From: CAZUSO01 sp964622775
GTDB lineage: Bacteria > Bacteroidota > Bacteroidia > Chitinophagales > Chitinophagaceae
Assembly: GCA_964622775.1 (NCBI GenBank)
Contig: CAZUSO010000005.1
Coordinates: 7,587 to 71,586, forward strand
Direction of reading: 5' to 3'
DNA: 64,000 nt
Shown: piece by piece, positions 9,644-18,968 of the stretch
Layout: every line of letters begins with the position of its first letter
How positions within the stretch are numbered: position 1 is the first letter of the stretch
The notes under the pieces: model-generated
Database searches by the model: none
What the model was told of the DNA's origin: nothing
Seen by the model: the letters and a program-made list of their open reading frames with translations, nothing else
Made by a program: the position numbers and the translations under genes

Positions 9644-11836
9644 TCAATGTCCGGTTTTGTCCGGTTCAGGTGAATTACCCGAAAAGGAAGCATGAAGCGC
9701 TTTCAGCTCAATCAGCATTTTTTCCATAAAAACAAATTGTTGCACTGTAGGTAAGGTAATGATAAAGCCTGCCGTAGGAAACATTTTTAGCGCATGTTCA
9801 TCAATGTATTTGTTGCCTTTATTTTTATATCTCCGGGCATTTTCCCGGAATAAATCATCACATTGATTCAGCAATTGTATAAATTTTTCCTTTTCCCGTA
9901 TAGGAATTTTCGTTTCTGACAGTTCGGCTTCCCCGTTATAATTATTTAATTCGCGGGTGATGCGGATATTATGGGTCAGGATGTAATATATGGTAGCATA
10001 TTTCTTGCGCCTTTCCAGTCCCGGCTCCTGCATATACCGCAGCAGGGAGTCAAATGCATTCCCGTTTTTGCTTTCTGCCTGCCGTTTCATCTTTGTCCAG
10101 GCGGATTTATTGTCTTCGTTGTAAAAGGTATTTTGGAAATAGCGGTAATTAATCAGCAGGGCTTCAGCCATATATTTGGGCAGCAATTCTTTGTCCCAGG
10201 TAGGCAATAGCAAAAAGCCGGCCACTATAGCCAATGCTGCGCCAATAACGGTGCAGGCGATACGGATGGTCAGCAGATCCATATCAAAATGAGGCTCAAT
10301 GGACAATAATCCGACTAACATCAGGGTAATGAAAAATGTAGAAACGGAATATTGCTTCCGCAAAAAATAAATAAGGAATACCGAGCTGAAAAACACCAGC
10401 AGCAGACGCGCCACTATTGGGAACGGAAGTGCCAAAATGCCGGTACCGGCTAAAACGCCGGCTATGGTGCCGAGACTGCGGTCTATGCCCTTTTTGAAGG
10501 TTGCGCCAAAATAAGGTTGAGAGACGATGATGGCCGTAAATGCCAGCCAGTAACCATGATTTGGAAACAGCCATAAGGCCAGCAGGCCGGCTGCTAACAC
10601 GGAAATCCCGATTCGTATGGAATAGCGCATGGTGAGCGAATCAGGATTGATAAGCTGTTTGAGGTTATTAAAGAAATAAGCAGGATGCAGGATATTCAGG
10701 GTCTGGGTTAAAGAATAGGAACGGAATACCCGGTGTTCGTCATTTGATGCCAGAAGCGTTATAGAATGTTCTGCCAGGCGGGTAATGCGTTCGGTAATAT
10801 GGTAGATATCCCGGGCGATTTGCTCCTCCTGCATGCTTTTAAACGCCTGCACCTGCTCCAGCAATTGTTGATTCAGCGCACGCATCCGGTTAATGCGGGA
10901 TACCACCAGCATTCTTTCTTCTTCTTTAACTGATAATAAGTACAGCTGCATCCGTTCCCCGATTTGTTCCGTGCTTCTGAACAAAGCATGTAGCAATACG
11001 GCTATCAGTTTGTCCTTATTGATTTTGAGCAACTCTTCTGCTTTCTCGCTGAGCTGAATAATCTGTAGACCCACAATGGAAGCCAGCTTTCTGGATTGGG
11101 TCAGCGCATATTTTGTTTTTTCCTTTTTATCCACCACGTCTGCCGTTTCTACAAAAAGAGTGAGCGAGGAATCGATGGCGGCACGTACTTCATTTTCCTT
11201 TAAATAAATTTCCCGAAGAGTGCTTCGCGGCGATTGCAAATCCAGACCCTTGCTCATGGACCTGGCCAGCCCCGCAAGCGATTGCCAAATGTTTGCAATT
11301 GTTGCCCGGTACGGTTTCCCGGCACGAATAAACAGGAAGCTTGCCAGCCCGACCAGTACGGTCCAAAGTCCGCCGAAAAAAATCCAGCGTACCCGGTGGC
11401 CAAGATCTTCCATGTTTGATACCGGATAGTAACAGGTAATGATAAAGGTGATATACACGCTCAGCGCCAGCCCCATTCCCCGTTCGCCCAGATTCCGGAA
11501 CAAGCCGCTTAAAAGCCCGACCAGAAACAGGCCGGCCAATTGCAGCCCGGTTATGTTGCCGATTATACTGCCTAAGGTGCAGAAAACCAGAGAGAGAAGC
11601 ATGGCGGCAATGAGCAGGCGGAAGCGTTGCCCCACATTTCCTTTCAATTCCACAAATGCAATGCTTTCTGCGGCAATAGCCGCCCATTCGGCTTGTTGCC
11701 GGTAACCGGTTATCACTCCGAACAATAAAGGAAACGTAACGGATATCGCCAGCCTGAATCCCCAACCCCATAAAGGCTCGCGATAGTAAGCCATGATCTG
11801 GTTGTTGATGGTGTCAAGCGAAGATTTTATACTCAT
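9644..11836 (-). CDS. FUSC/YccS-like inner-membrane protein
   Basis: 730 residues from the preferred start MSIKSSLDTI. Two hydrophobic blocks, each with several predicted membrane helices (about 25-180 and 395-540), flank a cytoplasmic helical region, and a soluble tail follows. The second block begins SLTMRYSIRIGISVLAAG and includes YWLAFTAIIVSQPYFGATF, the usual FUSC signature. FUSC proteins are thought to move aromatic acids or related small molecules across the inner membrane, as AaeB does; substrate here is unknown and no partner periplasmic adaptor is adjacent. An ATG 13 codons upstream (11875) overlaps the best -7 element (11873-11880), so it is not the likely start. Confidence 0.85.
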   Translation of the reverse strand: MSIKSSLDTINNQIMAYYREPLWGWGFRLAISVTFPLLFGVITGYRQQAEWAAIAAESIAFVELKGNVGQRFRLLIAAMLLSLVFCTLGSIIGNITGLQLAGLFLVGLLSGLFRNLGERGMGLALSVYITFIITCYYPVSNMEDLGHRVRWIFFGGLWTVLVGLASFLFIRAGKPYRATIANIWQSLAGLARSMSKGLDLQSPRSTLREIYLKENEVRAAIDSSLTLFVETADVVDKKEKTKYALTQSRKLASIVGLQIIQLSEKAEELLKINKDKLIAVLLHALFRSTEQIGERMQLYLLSVKEEERMLVVSRINRMRALNQQLLEQVQAFKSMQEEQIARDIYHITERITRLAEHSITLLASNDEHRVFRSYSLTQTLNILHPAYFFNNLKQLINPDSLTMRYSIRIGISVLAAGLLALWLFPNHGYWLAFTAIIVSQPYFGATFKKGIDRSLGTIAGVLAGTGILALPFPIVARLLLVFFSSVFLIYFLRKQYSVSTFFITLMLVGLLSIEPHFDMDLLTIRIACTVIGAALAIVAGFLLLPTWDKELLPKYMAEALLINYRYFQNTFYNEDNKSAWTKMKRQAESKNGNAFDSLLRYMQEPGLERRKKYATIYYILTHNIRITRELNNYNGEAELSETKIPIREKEKFIQLLNQCDDLFRENARRYKNKGNKYIDEHALKMFPTAGFIITLPTVQQFVFMEKMLIELKALHASFSGNSPEPDKTGH

Positions 11837-11872
11837 AATCACAAAAGCAAAACTGCGGAATGTAAACTTAAA

Positions 11873-11880
11873 CAAATATA
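11873..11880 (-). promoter_or_regulatory. -7 element upstream of the FUSC gene
   Basis: TATATTTG on the minus strand fits TAnnTTTG. It lies 36 nt before the ATG at 11836. The -33 element is weak (TTTC at 22-nt spacing). Confidence 0.45.
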
Positions 11881-12086
11881 ATCAAGATGATGCCGGACTA
11901 TAGAAAAACATTGTAACAGGGAGTGTCCCGGATTGCCGGGCGGTACGGATTGAAGGAGATTGAGGAAGGCTGACTGAAGCTGGAGGTAGCCTTTTATCTA
12001 TTCGAGTTCTGTGAAAAACCTCGTCAGTTAAATTATTGTTATTAATTAATTGAATGTGTATATTGATAATTGTTAGTTAAATGCGT

Positions 12087-12094
12087 TATATTTG
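12087..12094 (+). promoter_or_regulatory. -7 element of the transposase remnant
   Basis: TATATTTG matches TAnnTTTG, with ATTG about 21 nt upstream as a partial -33. It supports ATG 12122 as the original start of the transposase. Confidence 0.45.
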
Positions 12095-12430
12095 CGTGTG
12101 CAAAACAGACAACTTACCCTTATGGATGCGGTGATGAGTTTTAGCCCCCGTACCAAAACGAGCAAAGCAGTGAAAACATTAAACCAAATACACGATTTGG
12201 TCAACTGGCAGGCATTGGTCAATATCGTAAGTGATTTAGACAAGACCAAAACCGGTCGTGGCGGGCGACCGCCCATAGCTTTTGAGATAAAACTCAAGAT
12301 GCTGTTCCTGCAATACACCTTCAATCTCAGCGATGAAGAACTCGAAGACCAACTCACAGACCGCCTGAGCTTTCAGCAATTTGTGGGATTGAGCTTTGAA
12401 CAGGAGATACCCGAATTGGTTATAAAATGA
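12092..12430 (+). pseudogene. Truncated IS5-type transposase (N-terminal DUF772 part)
   Basis: About 102-112 residues remain, from MDAVMSFSPRTKTSKAVK (ATG 12122; an upstream TTG at 12092 is in frame) to FVGLSFEQEIPEL. They contain the DUF772 region seen in IS5/IS1182-like DDE transposases: RPPIAFEIKLKMLFLQYTFN and LSDEELEDQLTDRLSFQQFV. The DDE catalytic half is missing. The frame stops 12 nt after the recognisable part, exactly where a Crp/Fnr fragment begins on the other strand. The insertion sequence was therefore cut by a deletion that joined it to the regulator remnant. I could not define terminal repeats with confidence. It cannot transpose by itself. Confidence 0.85.
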
Positions 12431-12437
12431 ATATGGT

Positions 12438-12840
12438 TTACCTGTACGGCATTGTATATTTCCAATATTTCACCTGGAATATTGGAGTGCAGGCTAATAG
12501 CTTATCCATATCCTGTCTTGTAATGTACAGGTATTCCGCATCTTCTAAACATTCAAATGTTTCCATGTTTTTACTCAGCGTTCTGAAGCTCATCATATTG
12601 GTAAGGAATTGATTTTCACAAGCGATCATACGCGTAATTTTAATCCCTTTATCATTATAAAATATGCCCTGATAATACCTTTATTGATAAAAAAGGATTT
12701 ATCATAAATGGAATCAGAGTGCAGGATTATTTCTTTTTTCGGGCTGTTGCAGCCTGGAAATATTTTCTTATATGCTGCTCTTCTTTATTGGTCAGCTTCT
12801 GGTCTTTGTTTAGAAAAAACAGAATTTGGCTATAGGTCAT
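12438..12840 (-). pseudogene. Decayed Crp/Fnr-family regulator (N-terminal cyclic-nucleotide domain)
   Basis: Reading the minus strand from ATG 12840 gives MTYSQILFFLNKDQKLTNKE, then a stop after 37 codons. A shift near 12731 restores EIILHSDSIYDKSFFINKGI, and a second one-base shift near 12660 leads to NDKGIKITRMIACENQFLTN and later LEDAEYLYITRQDMDKLLAC. Joined, these form a typical cyclic-nucleotide-binding fold (the INKGIIRAYF and ECLEDAEYL strands). The helix-turn-helix half is absent: similarity ends at about 12440 where the transposase remnant starts. Two frameshifts plus truncation make it a pseudogene. Family assignment rests on my reading of the composite translation. Confidence 0.7.
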
Positions 12841-13193
12841 CGTGCAAATTTTGAAATGTTATCATTAAACCTATTTGTGACACTACCTTATTATTTTCTC
12901 ATAATGAATATCCGGATTATTTGCGGTCAGAGGCCGTTTAACGCTGTGATGTAGTCAGAATGTCGAACTTATTCTTTGAACAACACTACGGTGAACCGGG
13001 GTATCTGAACTGGTAATAGAAAAACACCATTTTTGACAATAAAATGAAAGAAACCTGTTATCAGGAATTTTTACTTATATATCCTGAAACTCAATACAGA
13101 TAAGCATCATAAATCAAAAAGAGCGTGATTGGTTTCACGCTCTTTTTGATTTCAGTAGGGAAGACAGCCCAAGCGGCGGCTCCGGTCGCCTGC
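12841..13193. other. Intergenic region with a strong hairpin
   Basis: 353 nt between the regulator remnant and the DUF3494 gene. No open frame is supported. A weak inverted repeat (TCAGGA near 13054 and TCCTGA near 13080) and a strong terminator at the right end are the only structures I see. Confidence 0.55.
13111..13152 (-). terminator. Bidirectional terminator after the DUF3494 gene
   Basis: AAATCAAAAAGAGCGTGA (13111-13128) and its exact complement (13135-13152) form an 18-bp stem with a 6-nt loop. The stem base is A-rich on one side and T-rich on the other, so it should act in both directions. It lies about 40 nt after the DUF3494 stop codon. Confidence 0.85.
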
Positions 13194-15074
13194 TCAGCGT
13201 TGCTTAGAGAACTTACCGGATTGTATTATCCCTTCTCCACTAATGATTTTGTAATAGTATATACCGCTTGCCAGATTGTTTAACGCTATGCTTTCCCTGT
13301 CCAAAAGCATTTTCCTTATTAATTCCGATCCAAACATGTTGTAAATGATTATTTCGGCATTATTGGTTGTGATCGCACCCGTTCTGTCAATATGAAGCAC
13401 ATTTTGAACAGGATTAGGGTAAAGGATAAATGCTTCAGATGCCTGCTGACCATGGATGGCAATCCTTATTGTTTTAGAGAATTTATACATGCCTGATATA
13501 TCAGTATGAAGAACACGATAATAACCAACAGGAGCAGGTCGTACATCATTAAAGCTATAATCAGCGGCGGTGCCATTGGAAGCGACCTTATAAATGGCTT
13601 CAAAATTTTTGCTATCCGTACTTTTTTCGAGGGTAAAATATCCATCATTCATTTCCCGGGCTACTTTCCATTTCAAGACAATCTGTCCGTTAAGTTCATA
13701 AGCTTCGAAATAATCCCAATCCAAAGGAAGCGGTATATTACTGCATCCCGGAGGCAGAATAGTGTTAATGGCATTTGTCGTAAGTGCACCATTTGTCGTA
13801 AGCGCTCTGCCCTCAATACTAATGCCCGTGTTTAGATTAACAGCTCCGTTATTACAGACAATGGTTCCTTTAAAAACACTGTAGTCATTAATATCCACAG
13901 CGCCATCAACCTTCCAGAATACATTGGCAGCCTGCGCACCATTGATCAATACTACCGTAGCATAGGTAGCGGTAGAAAGCGCTCCGTTTATCTGGATGAC
14001 AAAAACGGCATCGGGGTTTCCCTGTGCATTTAGAAAAAGGGTGTCGGTAAACGACGTGGCTGCATTCAGAAGATAGGTGTGCGGCGTTAGCACCAGCTGA
14101 TTGCCAAACTGTGCGGGGTATAATAATTCTATGTCATACGGCAATGTATTGAGATAAGTATATACATTGATCAGGTCTGCGGCAGCAACAGCCGTTGATG
14201 TATCAGGAATGGGATGAATAACCCCGGTTACGGTAAGCGAATCATAACCGGTTGTAAGACCTACGTTAGTGCCTATATCGCCGTTAACAATAGACAGACC
14301 GCTATTGACATTGGCGCCGTTACCGGTGAACAGTGCATAACACGCCGTTGAGGCCAGCGAGGGTGCAACAGGCCCGCTGAGCACAGGGCTTCCACAGCCT
14401 AAAGGTAAAGAAGCTGTTGTCGAATTGATATTTATCGCACCGGTCGTAGAAAGGGCACGGCCTTCCAGTTGCACATCGGAACCTATATCAATGGCTGCAT
14501 TGTTTGCGATAATAGTTCCTTTCATTTGTGTGCCGGAGGCTAAGCTTACCAAGCCCTCTGCTTTCCAAAAAACATTACAGGCCTGGGCCCCGTTGATTAA
14601 CCTCACCTGTGCTGCCGCAGCGGATGAAAAAGCGCCTTGTATCTTAAATACAAATATGGCACCGGTATCGCCTGAAGCATCTAAGGTAAGCGCCTCATTT
14701 AATGTCGTATTGGCGGCAAAAGCATAAACACCGGGCAAAAAGGTATCATTGTTGCCCAGTAGCACTCCCGGAAAATAATCGGGAGTCATGGTATCAAGTT
14801 GATTATAGGCCATAGATAAATCCGTCTGGGCAGCATTGGTACTCCCATCGCTATTGTGCATCACTCCGTTTACATTCCCGAATGCCGTTATGGCTCCGGT
14901 ATTAGTGCCAATATCCCCGGTTAAATGAGATATTCCTGTGTTTCCTATTGCTCCGTTAGAGGAGAAAATAACATAACTACTTGCGGATCCTAAAGCCGGA
15001 GCTTGCGCAACACTTATATGAGGAAGGAAAGAAAGGCAGAGGGAGGAAAGAAAAAATAATAAACTGTTTTTCAT
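13194..15074 (-). CDS. Secreted protein with two DUF3494 (ice-binding-like) domains and a type IX sorting domain
   Basis: 626 residues from the preferred start MKNSLLFFLSSLCLSFL, whose signal peptide ends near VAQA; an ATG 20 codons upstream would bury it. Two DUF3494 domains follow (about 28-220 and 235-430). Each has the 'YVIFSSNGA...GDIGTN' opening and a 'GAQA-NVFWK...KGTI...GRAL' core. This fold is a right-handed beta-solenoid known from ice-binding proteins and adhesins. A spacer leads to a C-terminal type A sorting domain (LYPNPVQNVLHI, LASGIYYYKI), so export by the type IX system to the surface is likely. Ice binding is not proven: many DUF3494 proteins act as adhesins. The gene stands alone with a strong terminator after it. 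Confidence 0.88.
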   Translation of the reverse strand: MKNSLLFFLSSLCLSFLPHISVAQAPALGSASSYVIFSSNGAIGNTGISHLTGDIGTNTGAITAFGNVNGVMHNSDGSTNAAQTDLSMAYNQLDTMTPDYFPGVLLGNNDTFLPGVYAFAANTTLNEALTLDASGDTGAIFVFKIQGAFSSAAAAQVRLINGAQACNVFWKAEGLVSLASGTQMKGTIIANNAAIDIGSDVQLEGRALSTTGAININSTTASLPLGCGSPVLSGPVAPSLASTACYALFTGNGANVNSGLSIVNGDIGTNVGLTTGYDSLTVTGVIHPIPDTSTAVAAADLINVYTYLNTLPYDIELLYPAQFGNQLVLTPHTYLLNAATSFTDTLFLNAQGNPDAVFVIQINGALSTATYATVVLINGAQAANVFWKVDGAVDINDYSVFKGTIVCNNGAVNLNTGISIEGRALTTNGALTTNAINTILPPGCSNIPLPLDWDYFEAYELNGQIVLKWKVAREMNDGYFTLEKSTDSKNFEAIYKVASNGTAADYSFNDVRPAPVGYYRVLHTDISGMYKFSKTIRIAIHGQQASEAFILYPNPVQNVLHIDRTGAITTNNAEIIIYNMFGSELIRKMLLDRESIALNNLASGIYYYKIISGEGIIQSGKFSKQR

Positions 15075-15442
15075 AAAATTTGTTTTTAGTTTATTGCGAA
15101 ATTGCGTTGTTTGCGACTCTAAACCATTACACATTTCTCCTTAATAATTACATGATTCACACTTACCCCGCTGTCACATTCCTGCGAAGCAGCATGTGAT
15201 GAAAATAATGAGGTTTAAAACTTCAGGTAATTGATCACAAGTTTACCGGGTAAAACATGCTACAGCGAATACGGAAACTCTACCTTGTTAAATAGAAACT
15301 AAAGCTGGGGACATCGAAACCTACTGCTGCGTAGCCTGAGAAACGCCGAACGCACTATAAAAACGTTTTCCCTGCAATTCTCCGCTAAAATCAACCATGA
15401 ATAATTTTCTTCCTGTAACTTCGCCCCTTATCATTTTACGGT
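15075..15442. other. Divergent intergenic region
   Basis: 368 nt between the DUF3494 gene and the TonB receptor, which diverge. The right end holds TAACTTCG (about 15423), close to TAnnTTTG and a possible -7 element for the receptor. No other structure or open frame is supported. Confidence 0.5.
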
Positions 15443-17803
15443 ATGTATATGCAGCCTAAGTACTCCTGGTTATCGGCCTTATTGTTTCTGTTTCTTTCCA
15501 TCAATGCCCTTGCGCAAAAAAAGGTAACGGTAAGCGGTTATGTAAAAGATGCGGCTACCGGCGAAACCATAATCGGTGCCGATGTGATTGTGAATGAAAC
15601 GCAGGATATGGTCAGCACCAATGCTTATGGGTTTTATTCCCTTTCATTGCTGCCGGGCAGCTATTCGATTTCAGTTTTTTATTTGGGCTACGAACTGGTT
15701 ACCCGTCCACTTACGCTTTCGGGTAATGAAACGCAGCATTTTGATTTGCATAAAGAGGCGAACACCCTGGAGGAAGTGATTGTGTCCGATACCCGCAAGG
15801 ATGCAAATGTGCAGAATACGCAGATGGGCACGGTGACACTCAGCACGGATCAGATAAAGAAATTGCCGGTTATTTTTGGGGAATCCGATGTCTTAAAAGC
15901 CATTCAGTTATTGCCTGGTGTGCAGTCGGCAGGCGAGGGACAGTCGGGCTTTTATGTGCGCGGCGGCGGTCCGGATCAGAATATGATTTTTTTAGATGAT
16001 GCCGTAGTGTATAACACCGGGCATCTGTTCGGCTTTTTTTCCATATTCAATTCGGATGCCATCAAAAGTACCACCCTGATTAAAGGTGGCATGCCGGCGA
16101 ATTACGGAGGCCGCTTGTCTTCCGTATTGGACGTTTCCATGAAAGACGGGAATATGAAATCTTATCATGGCGAAGGAGGCATAGGCTTGATTGCCTCACG
16201 CCTGACCCTAGAAGGGCCTATTGTAAAAGATAAAGGATCGTTCATGTTGTCCGGCCGGAGAACTTATGTGGATGTGATCACCAAGCCCTTCCTGCAAGGC
16301 AATACAAAAGGTTCGGGATATTATTTTTACGATCTTAACCTGAAAGCAAATTATGTGCTTGGCTCAAAGGATCGTATTTACCTGAGCGGATATTTCGGTC
16401 GCGATGTATTTAGCTTTAACAGTAGCGGCGGAACTTTTAACGCCCATATTCCCTGGGGCAATGCTACCGGTACGCTGCGCTGGAACCACCAGTTCAACAG
16501 TAAACTGTTTCTGAATACTACGGCGGTTTATAACGATTATAAATTTGAATTTAATGCTGCGCAAAATAATTTTAATGTCAAATTTTATTCTGGCATTAAA
16601 GACTGGAATGGCAAGATGGATTTTGATTACTATGCCGCATTCGGGCACCATATTAAATTTGGCGGCGTTTATACCTACCATACTTTTACGCCGAATCAGG
16701 TTAGCGGCAGCAGCGACACAATGGCGTTTGAGCCCAATAATGCTTTGCGTAAATTCGGCCATGAAGCCGGGGTTTATATTACGAATGAATTTGATCTGGG
16801 TCGATTCGTAAAGATCAACGCCGGCCTGCGCTACTCCTGGTTTGGACAGGTAGGTCCTTATACCAATTATACTTATGAAGGGAGTAAAAAAACGGATAGC
16901 CTGGTATTCGGAAAAGGAGATTTGGTGAAAAGCTATGGAGGACTGGAACCGAGGCTCAATGCCCGTTTTACCGTTACCAAAACGGCTTCCTTAAAAGCCA
17001 GTGTTGCACGAACTAATCAGTATATCCATTTAGTTGCCAATAACGGAACCACTTTCCCGACGGATATTTGGTCACCCAGTTCTCTGGTGGTACAGCCTCA
17101 GAAATCCTGGCAGTATTCCATAGGTTATTTTCAGAATTTCAACAATAATGCTATAGAAACATCGGTGGAGCTGTACTATAAGGATATGCAAAACCAGATT
17201 GAATACCGGAGCGGTTACACACCTACATCATTCAAGGACGTGGAGGCTGACTTCGTATTTGGAAACGGATATGCTTATGGTGCGGAATTTTTTATTAATA
17301 AAACCAAAGGCCGTTTCACCGGATGGATCGGTTACACGCTTTCCTGGACCTGGCGCGACTTTAAGCAGTTGAATAACGGCAATCGCTTTCCTGCAAAATA
17401 CGACAGGAGGCATGACCTCTCTGTAGTGGCCAGTTATGAACTGAATAAGAAATGGAATTTTTCTGCCGTATTTGTATTCGGTTCCGGAAATGCAATAACG
17501 CTCCCGACCGGCTACTATTTTATTGAGCAAAATCTGGTTCAGGACTACAGCGCTATTAACCAGTACCGGATATTTCCATACCACCGTCTTGACCTCTCTG
17601 TGAATTACACCAGAAGGCCTGACTCCAAACGCAGGGTTCGTGGCAGCTGGGCTTTTTCCATTTACAACGTGTATAACCGCTATAACCCTTATATCCTGTT
17701 TGTAGATACCGAAGGCAGTCTGGCTCAGGGCGCAAAGGTGCAGGTAAAGCAGATTTCCATTTTCCCCATCCTGCCCAGCATCACTTATAACTTTAAGTTT
17801 TAG
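15443..17803 (+). CDS. TonB-dependent receptor with CarboxypepD_reg-like N-domain
   Basis: 786 residues: signal peptide (about 1-24, ending INALAQ), a carboxypeptidase-regulatory-like domain (about 28-110, VSGYVKDAATGETIIGADV), a plug (about 130-230, GFYVRGGGPDQNMIFLDDA and GGRLSSVLDVSMKDG), and a 22-strand outer-membrane barrel that ends ITYNFKF with the terminal Phe used by the Bam machine. It imports a large ligand across the outer membrane using TonB energy. No SusD partner, regulator or transport gene is adjacent, so the substrate is open; the SusD-independent type is common for oligopeptides or siderophores. It is followed by prfB, whose promoter overlaps the 3' end of this gene. Confidence 0.9.
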   Translation: MYMQPKYSWLSALLFLFLSINALAQKKVTVSGYVKDAATGETIIGADVIVNETQDMVSTNAYGFYSLSLLPGSYSISVFYLGYELVTRPLTLSGNETQHFDLHKEANTLEEVIVSDTRKDANVQNTQMGTVTLSTDQIKKLPVIFGESDVLKAIQLLPGVQSAGEGQSGFYVRGGGPDQNMIFLDDAVVYNTGHLFGFFSIFNSDAIKSTTLIKGGMPANYGGRLSSVLDVSMKDGNMKSYHGEGGIGLIASRLTLEGPIVKDKGSFMLSGRRTYVDVITKPFLQGNTKGSGYYFYDLNLKANYVLGSKDRIYLSGYFGRDVFSFNSSGGTFNAHIPWGNATGTLRWNHQFNSKLFLNTTAVYNDYKFEFNAAQNNFNVKFYSGIKDWNGKMDFDYYAAFGHHIKFGGVYTYHTFTPNQVSGSSDTMAFEPNNALRKFGHEAGVYITNEFDLGRFVKINAGLRYSWFGQVGPYTNYTYEGSKKTDSLVFGKGDLVKSYGGLEPRLNARFTVTKTASLKASVARTNQYIHLVANNGTTFPTDIWSPSSLVVQPQKSWQYSIGYFQNFNNNAIETSVELYYKDMQNQIEYRSGYTPTSFKDVEADFVFGNGYAYGAEFFINKTKGRFTGWIGYTLSWTWRDFKQLNNGNRFPAKYDRRHDLSVVASYELNKKWNFSAVFVFGSGNAITLPTGYYFIEQNLVQDYSAINQYRIFPYHRLDLSVNYTRRPDSKRRVRGSWAFSIYNVYNRYNPYILFVDTEGSLAQGAKVQVKQISIFPILPSITYNFKF

Positions 17804-17823
17804 GCAGTTTGTTGGTAACTTTG
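17792..17823 (+). promoter_or_regulatory. prfB promoter overlapping the end of the TonB receptor gene
   Basis: TTTA (17792-17795), a 20-nt spacer and TAACTTTG (17816-17823) fit the Bacteroidota consensus with one mismatch in the -33 element. The leader would be about 40 nt. Confidence 0.6.
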
Positions 17824-17869
17824 CCGCTACAAACGGCCGGAATCTTCCGGTGGAGATTGATATTTTTAT

Positions 17870-18955
17870 ATGACAACAGAACAGTTAAAAGAGCTGCGCG
17901 ACAGGGTGCAGCACCTGAGTAAGTATTTAAAGGTAGAGGACCGGAAAGCTAAGCTGGAAGACGACCGCCGGGTTTCCCTGTCGCCGGGTTTCTGGGATGA
18001 TAATAAACGGGCAACCGGGATTTTGAAATCAATCCAGGCCAATAAATACTGGATCGACCTTTTTGAGCAATCACAACGTGCCATAGAAGATTTTGCCGTC
18101 ATCTTCGACTTCTGGAAAGAGGGAGAGGCAATGGAAGAAGAAGTGAAAAGCAGCTATGATGCTGCCGTGCAGGCTATGGATGATGCCGAGTTTAAATCTA
18201 CCCTGAATCAGCCCGAAGATGAAATGCCGGCTATCCTGCAAATCAATTCCGGGGCCGGGGGAACCGAAAGCCAGGATTGGGCGGAAATGCTGGCGCGTAT
18301 GTATAAAATGTACGGACAAAAACATGGCTGGACCGTGACGGAACTGGACTGGCAGTGGGGTGATGGGGCAGGAATTAAAACCTGCACCCTACAGTTCGAT
18401 GGCGATTTTGCCTATGGATTGCTGAAGGCGGAAAGTGGGGTGCATCGCTTAGTGCGCATCTCACCGTTTGACAGTAACGCCCGTCGCCACACCTCGTTTG
18501 CTTCCGTATTCGTATATCCTTTGGTGGATGATTCTATATCAATAGAAGTGAAGGACAGTGAGGTGAAAATGGAGACTTCCCGAAGCGGCGGTGCAGGTGG
18601 CCAAAATGTAAATAAAGTGGAAACCAAAGTGATGCTGACCCATATCTCTACCGGTATTGTGGTCATCTGCCAGACGGAACGTACACAGCTGGGTAACCGG
18701 GAAAAAGCCATGCAAATGCTGAAAAGCCGTTTGTATGAGGAAGAGCTGCGCAGGCGTGAAGCCATGAAAGATGCCACGAATGCAGGAAAGAAAAAGATCG
18801 AGTGGGGCAGCCAGATCCGTTCCTATGTTTTTCATCCTTATAAAATGATCAAAGATCACCGTACAGATTATGAAGTGGGCAATGTGCAGCCCGTAATGGA
18901 TGGTGAGTTAGACGACTTCATTAAAGCCTACCTGATGATGGATGCGGAAGATTAG
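17870..18955 (+). CDS. prfB: Peptide chain release factor 2
   Basis: 361 residues. The GGQ motif that triggers peptidyl-tRNA hydrolysis lies in [13 protein letters not shown] (about 240-252), and an SPF tripeptide ([14 protein letters not shown], about 204-217) is the codon-reading element of RF2, specific for UGA and UAA. In many bacteria prfB needs a programmed +1 frameshift at an in-frame UGA near codon 25. Here the region ([16 protein letters not shown]) is continuous with no UGA, so autoregulation by frameshifting is absent. The gene runs convergent to panC with only 13 nt between the stop codons. Confidence 0.95.
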   Translation: MTTEQLKELRDRVQHLSKYLKVEDRKAKLEDDRRVSLSPGFWDDNKRATGILKSIQANKYWIDLFEQSQRAIEDFAVIFDFWKEGEAMEEEVKSSYDAAVQAMDDAEFKSTLNQPEDEMPAILQINSGAGGTESQDWAEMLARMYKMYGQKHGWTVTELDWQWGDGAGIKTCTLQFDGDFAYGLLKAESGVHRLVRISPFDSNARRHTSFASVFVYPLVDDSISIEVKDSEVKMETSRSGGAGGQNVNKVETKVMLTHISTGIVVICQTERTQLGNREKAMQMLKSRLYEEELRRREAMKDATNAGKKKIEWGSQIRSYVFHPYKMIKDHRTDYEVGNVQPVMDGELDDFIKAYLMMDAED

Positions 18956-18968
18956 TTTCCCCCATTCA

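Noticed and set aside
17870..18000. Programmed +1 frameshift in prfB
   Set aside because: The frame is continuous across the usual site and contains no in-frame TGA.
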